Positions 4,759 through 5,553 of a stretch of DNA of 5,553 bases are shown one piece after another. The stretch spans positions 1-5,553 of the forward strand of contig JAKOOI010000250.1 in NCBI GenBank assembly GCA_022701475.1. Direction: 5' to 3'. Positions within the stretch are counted from its first letter, which is position 1, and each line of letters opens with the position of its first letter. Source of the stretch: Weeksellaceae bacterium. Its GTDB lineage: Bacteria > Bacteroidota > Bacteroidia > Flavobacteriales > Weeksellaceae. The notes beneath the pieces were generated by a model. The model was not told the origin of the DNA and did no database searches. It saw only the letters and a program-made list of their open reading frames with translations. The translations under genes and the position numbers were made by a program.

Positions 4759-5553
4759 TTATGCTTCCGCCGTTTCCCCATAGGAGGTTTCATGCACTTT
4801 CACGGCTCTTCCGCTTGGGTCATTCATGTTTTTGAAGGCTTCGTCCCATTCCAGGGCAATCGGGGTGGAGCAGGCTACGGAAGGAACCGAAGGCACTGTG
4901 GCAGCTGCCGTCTCGCTCGGGAAGTGTTCCTCAAAGATAGTCCGGTACCGGTATTCTTCCTTGTTCTGCGGGGTATTCAGCGGAAATCGGAATTTTGCGT
5001 GGGCCATCATTTCATCCGTTACTTCCTGTTCGGCAACTGATTTAAGGGTATCGATCCATGAATAGCCTACACCGTCAGAGAACTGTTCCTTCTGTCTCCA
5101 GGCAATGGATTCGGGCAGCAGGTCTTCAAAGGCTTTCCGGAGTACCCATTTTTCAATTTTTCCTTCGGCGGCATTTACCATTTTATCCTTTGGGTTGACA
5201 GCCATGGCGATATCCATGAATTCTTTGTCCAGGAACGGCACCCGGCCCTCGATGCCCCAGCTCATCAGGGCTTTGTTGGCTCTCAGGCAGTCGTAGAGAT
5301 GCAGTTTTCCCAGCTTCCGGACGGTTTCATCATGGAATTCTTTTGCATCCGGTGCTTTGTGGAAGTACAGGTAGCCTCCGAACAGCTCGTCGGAACCTTC
5401 CCCGGACAGGACCATTTTAATCCCCATCGATTTAATCACCCTTGCCAGAAGATACATGGGAGTGGATGCCCGTACGGTAGTCACGTCATAGGTTTCCAGG
5501 TGATAAATCACATCCCTTATGGCATCCAGACCTTCTTGGACGGTGAAGTTGAC
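4759..5553 (-). CDS. asnB: Asparagine synthetase B (glutamine-hydrolysing), C-terminal half
   Basis: The gene enters from the right edge on the minus strand; its last 264 codons are here (family length about 555). A GTG at 5511 is not the start, since the frame continues to the edge as '[20 protein letters not shown]', which fits E. coli AsnB closely. The enzyme makes asparagine from aspartate, ATP and glutamine in the cytoplasm. The visible part belongs to the synthetase domain: '[19 protein letters not shown]' at residues 50-68 of the fragment, containing the Glu equivalent to catalytic E348 of E. coli as I recall it; '[16 protein letters not shown]' from 102; '[20 protein letters not shown]'; and the closing '[16 protein letters not shown]' and '[11 protein letters not shown]'. 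The N-terminal Cys glutaminase domain and the SGGLDS loop are outside. The tail 'SYGETAEA' runs a few residues past the E. coli end. No frameshift or missing motif is seen, so the gene looks intact. Confidence 0.96.
   Translation of the reverse strand, partial: VNFTVQEGLDAIRDVIYHLETYDVTTVRASTPMYLLARVIKSMGIKMVLSGEGSDELFGGYLYFHKAPDAKEFHDETVRKLGKLHLYDCLRANKALMSWGIEGRVPFLDKEFMDIAMAVNPKDKMVNAAEGKIEKWVLRKAFEDLLPESIAWRQKEQFSDGVGYSWIDTLKSVAEQEVTDEMMAHAKFRFPLNTPQNKEEYRYRTIFEEHFPSETAAATVPSVPSVACSTPIALEWDEAFKNMNDPSGRAVKVHETSYGETAEA

Noticed and set aside
4792..5296. Three + frames opposite asnB (4792-5040, 4826-5065, 5105-5296)
   Set aside because: All are antisense to the clearly conserved asnB coding sequence and overlap one another in part.

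Overview
The window looks like chromosomal DNA from a Bacteroidota member, most likely Flavobacteriia and close to Chryseobacterium. This is inferred from three things. Promoter -7 boxes match the Bacteroidota TAnnTTTG type (one perfect at 3634-3641) and Shine-Dalgarno sequences are absent. One secreted protein has a signal peptide ending ...VFGQ, common in this group. The noncoding DNA resembles repeats I recall from flavobacterial genomes. No rRNA or tRNA is visible, so the genus is a guess.

Layout. (1) Positions 1-1160, + strand, AT-rich: the last 98 codons of a lantibiotic-dehydratase-type protein (LanB N-terminal part), then 12 bp later a complete stand-alone thiopeptide-type/SpaB_C-like protein. 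Together they form a split LanB, the machinery that dehydrates Ser/Thr in a ribosomal peptide via glutamylation and glutamate elimination. This is the downstream end of a RiPP gene cluster; precursor peptide, cyclase and exporter must lie upstream, outside the window. (2) Positions 1241-2644, - strand, clearly richer in G+C: a DHA2-family MFS drug exporter closely resembling MdtD, with its own promoter and an operator-like palindrome. (3) Positions 2794-3606, - strand: a cysteine-free secreted protein of unknown function with a strong intrinsic terminator and a -7 box. (4) Positions 3607-4758: about 1.15 kb without a credible gene, holding palindromic and repeated sequence, including a REP/MITE-like block at about 4246-4491 and two copies of a 17-bp palindrome at 4017 and 4577. 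(5) Positions 4759-5553, - strand: the C-terminal half of asparagine synthetase B (asnB), running off the right edge.

How the parts fit. Only the two LanB pieces form a clear functional unit. The MFS gene converges on that operon and has its own control signals, so nothing shows that it belongs to the peptide pathway. The secreted protein and asnB look like independent host genes. The composition step between 1160 and 1241 suggests the peptide cluster may be acquired DNA ending there. The most noteworthy items are the split LanB and the structured noncoding repeat region; I see no clearly new multi-gene system wholly inside the window.
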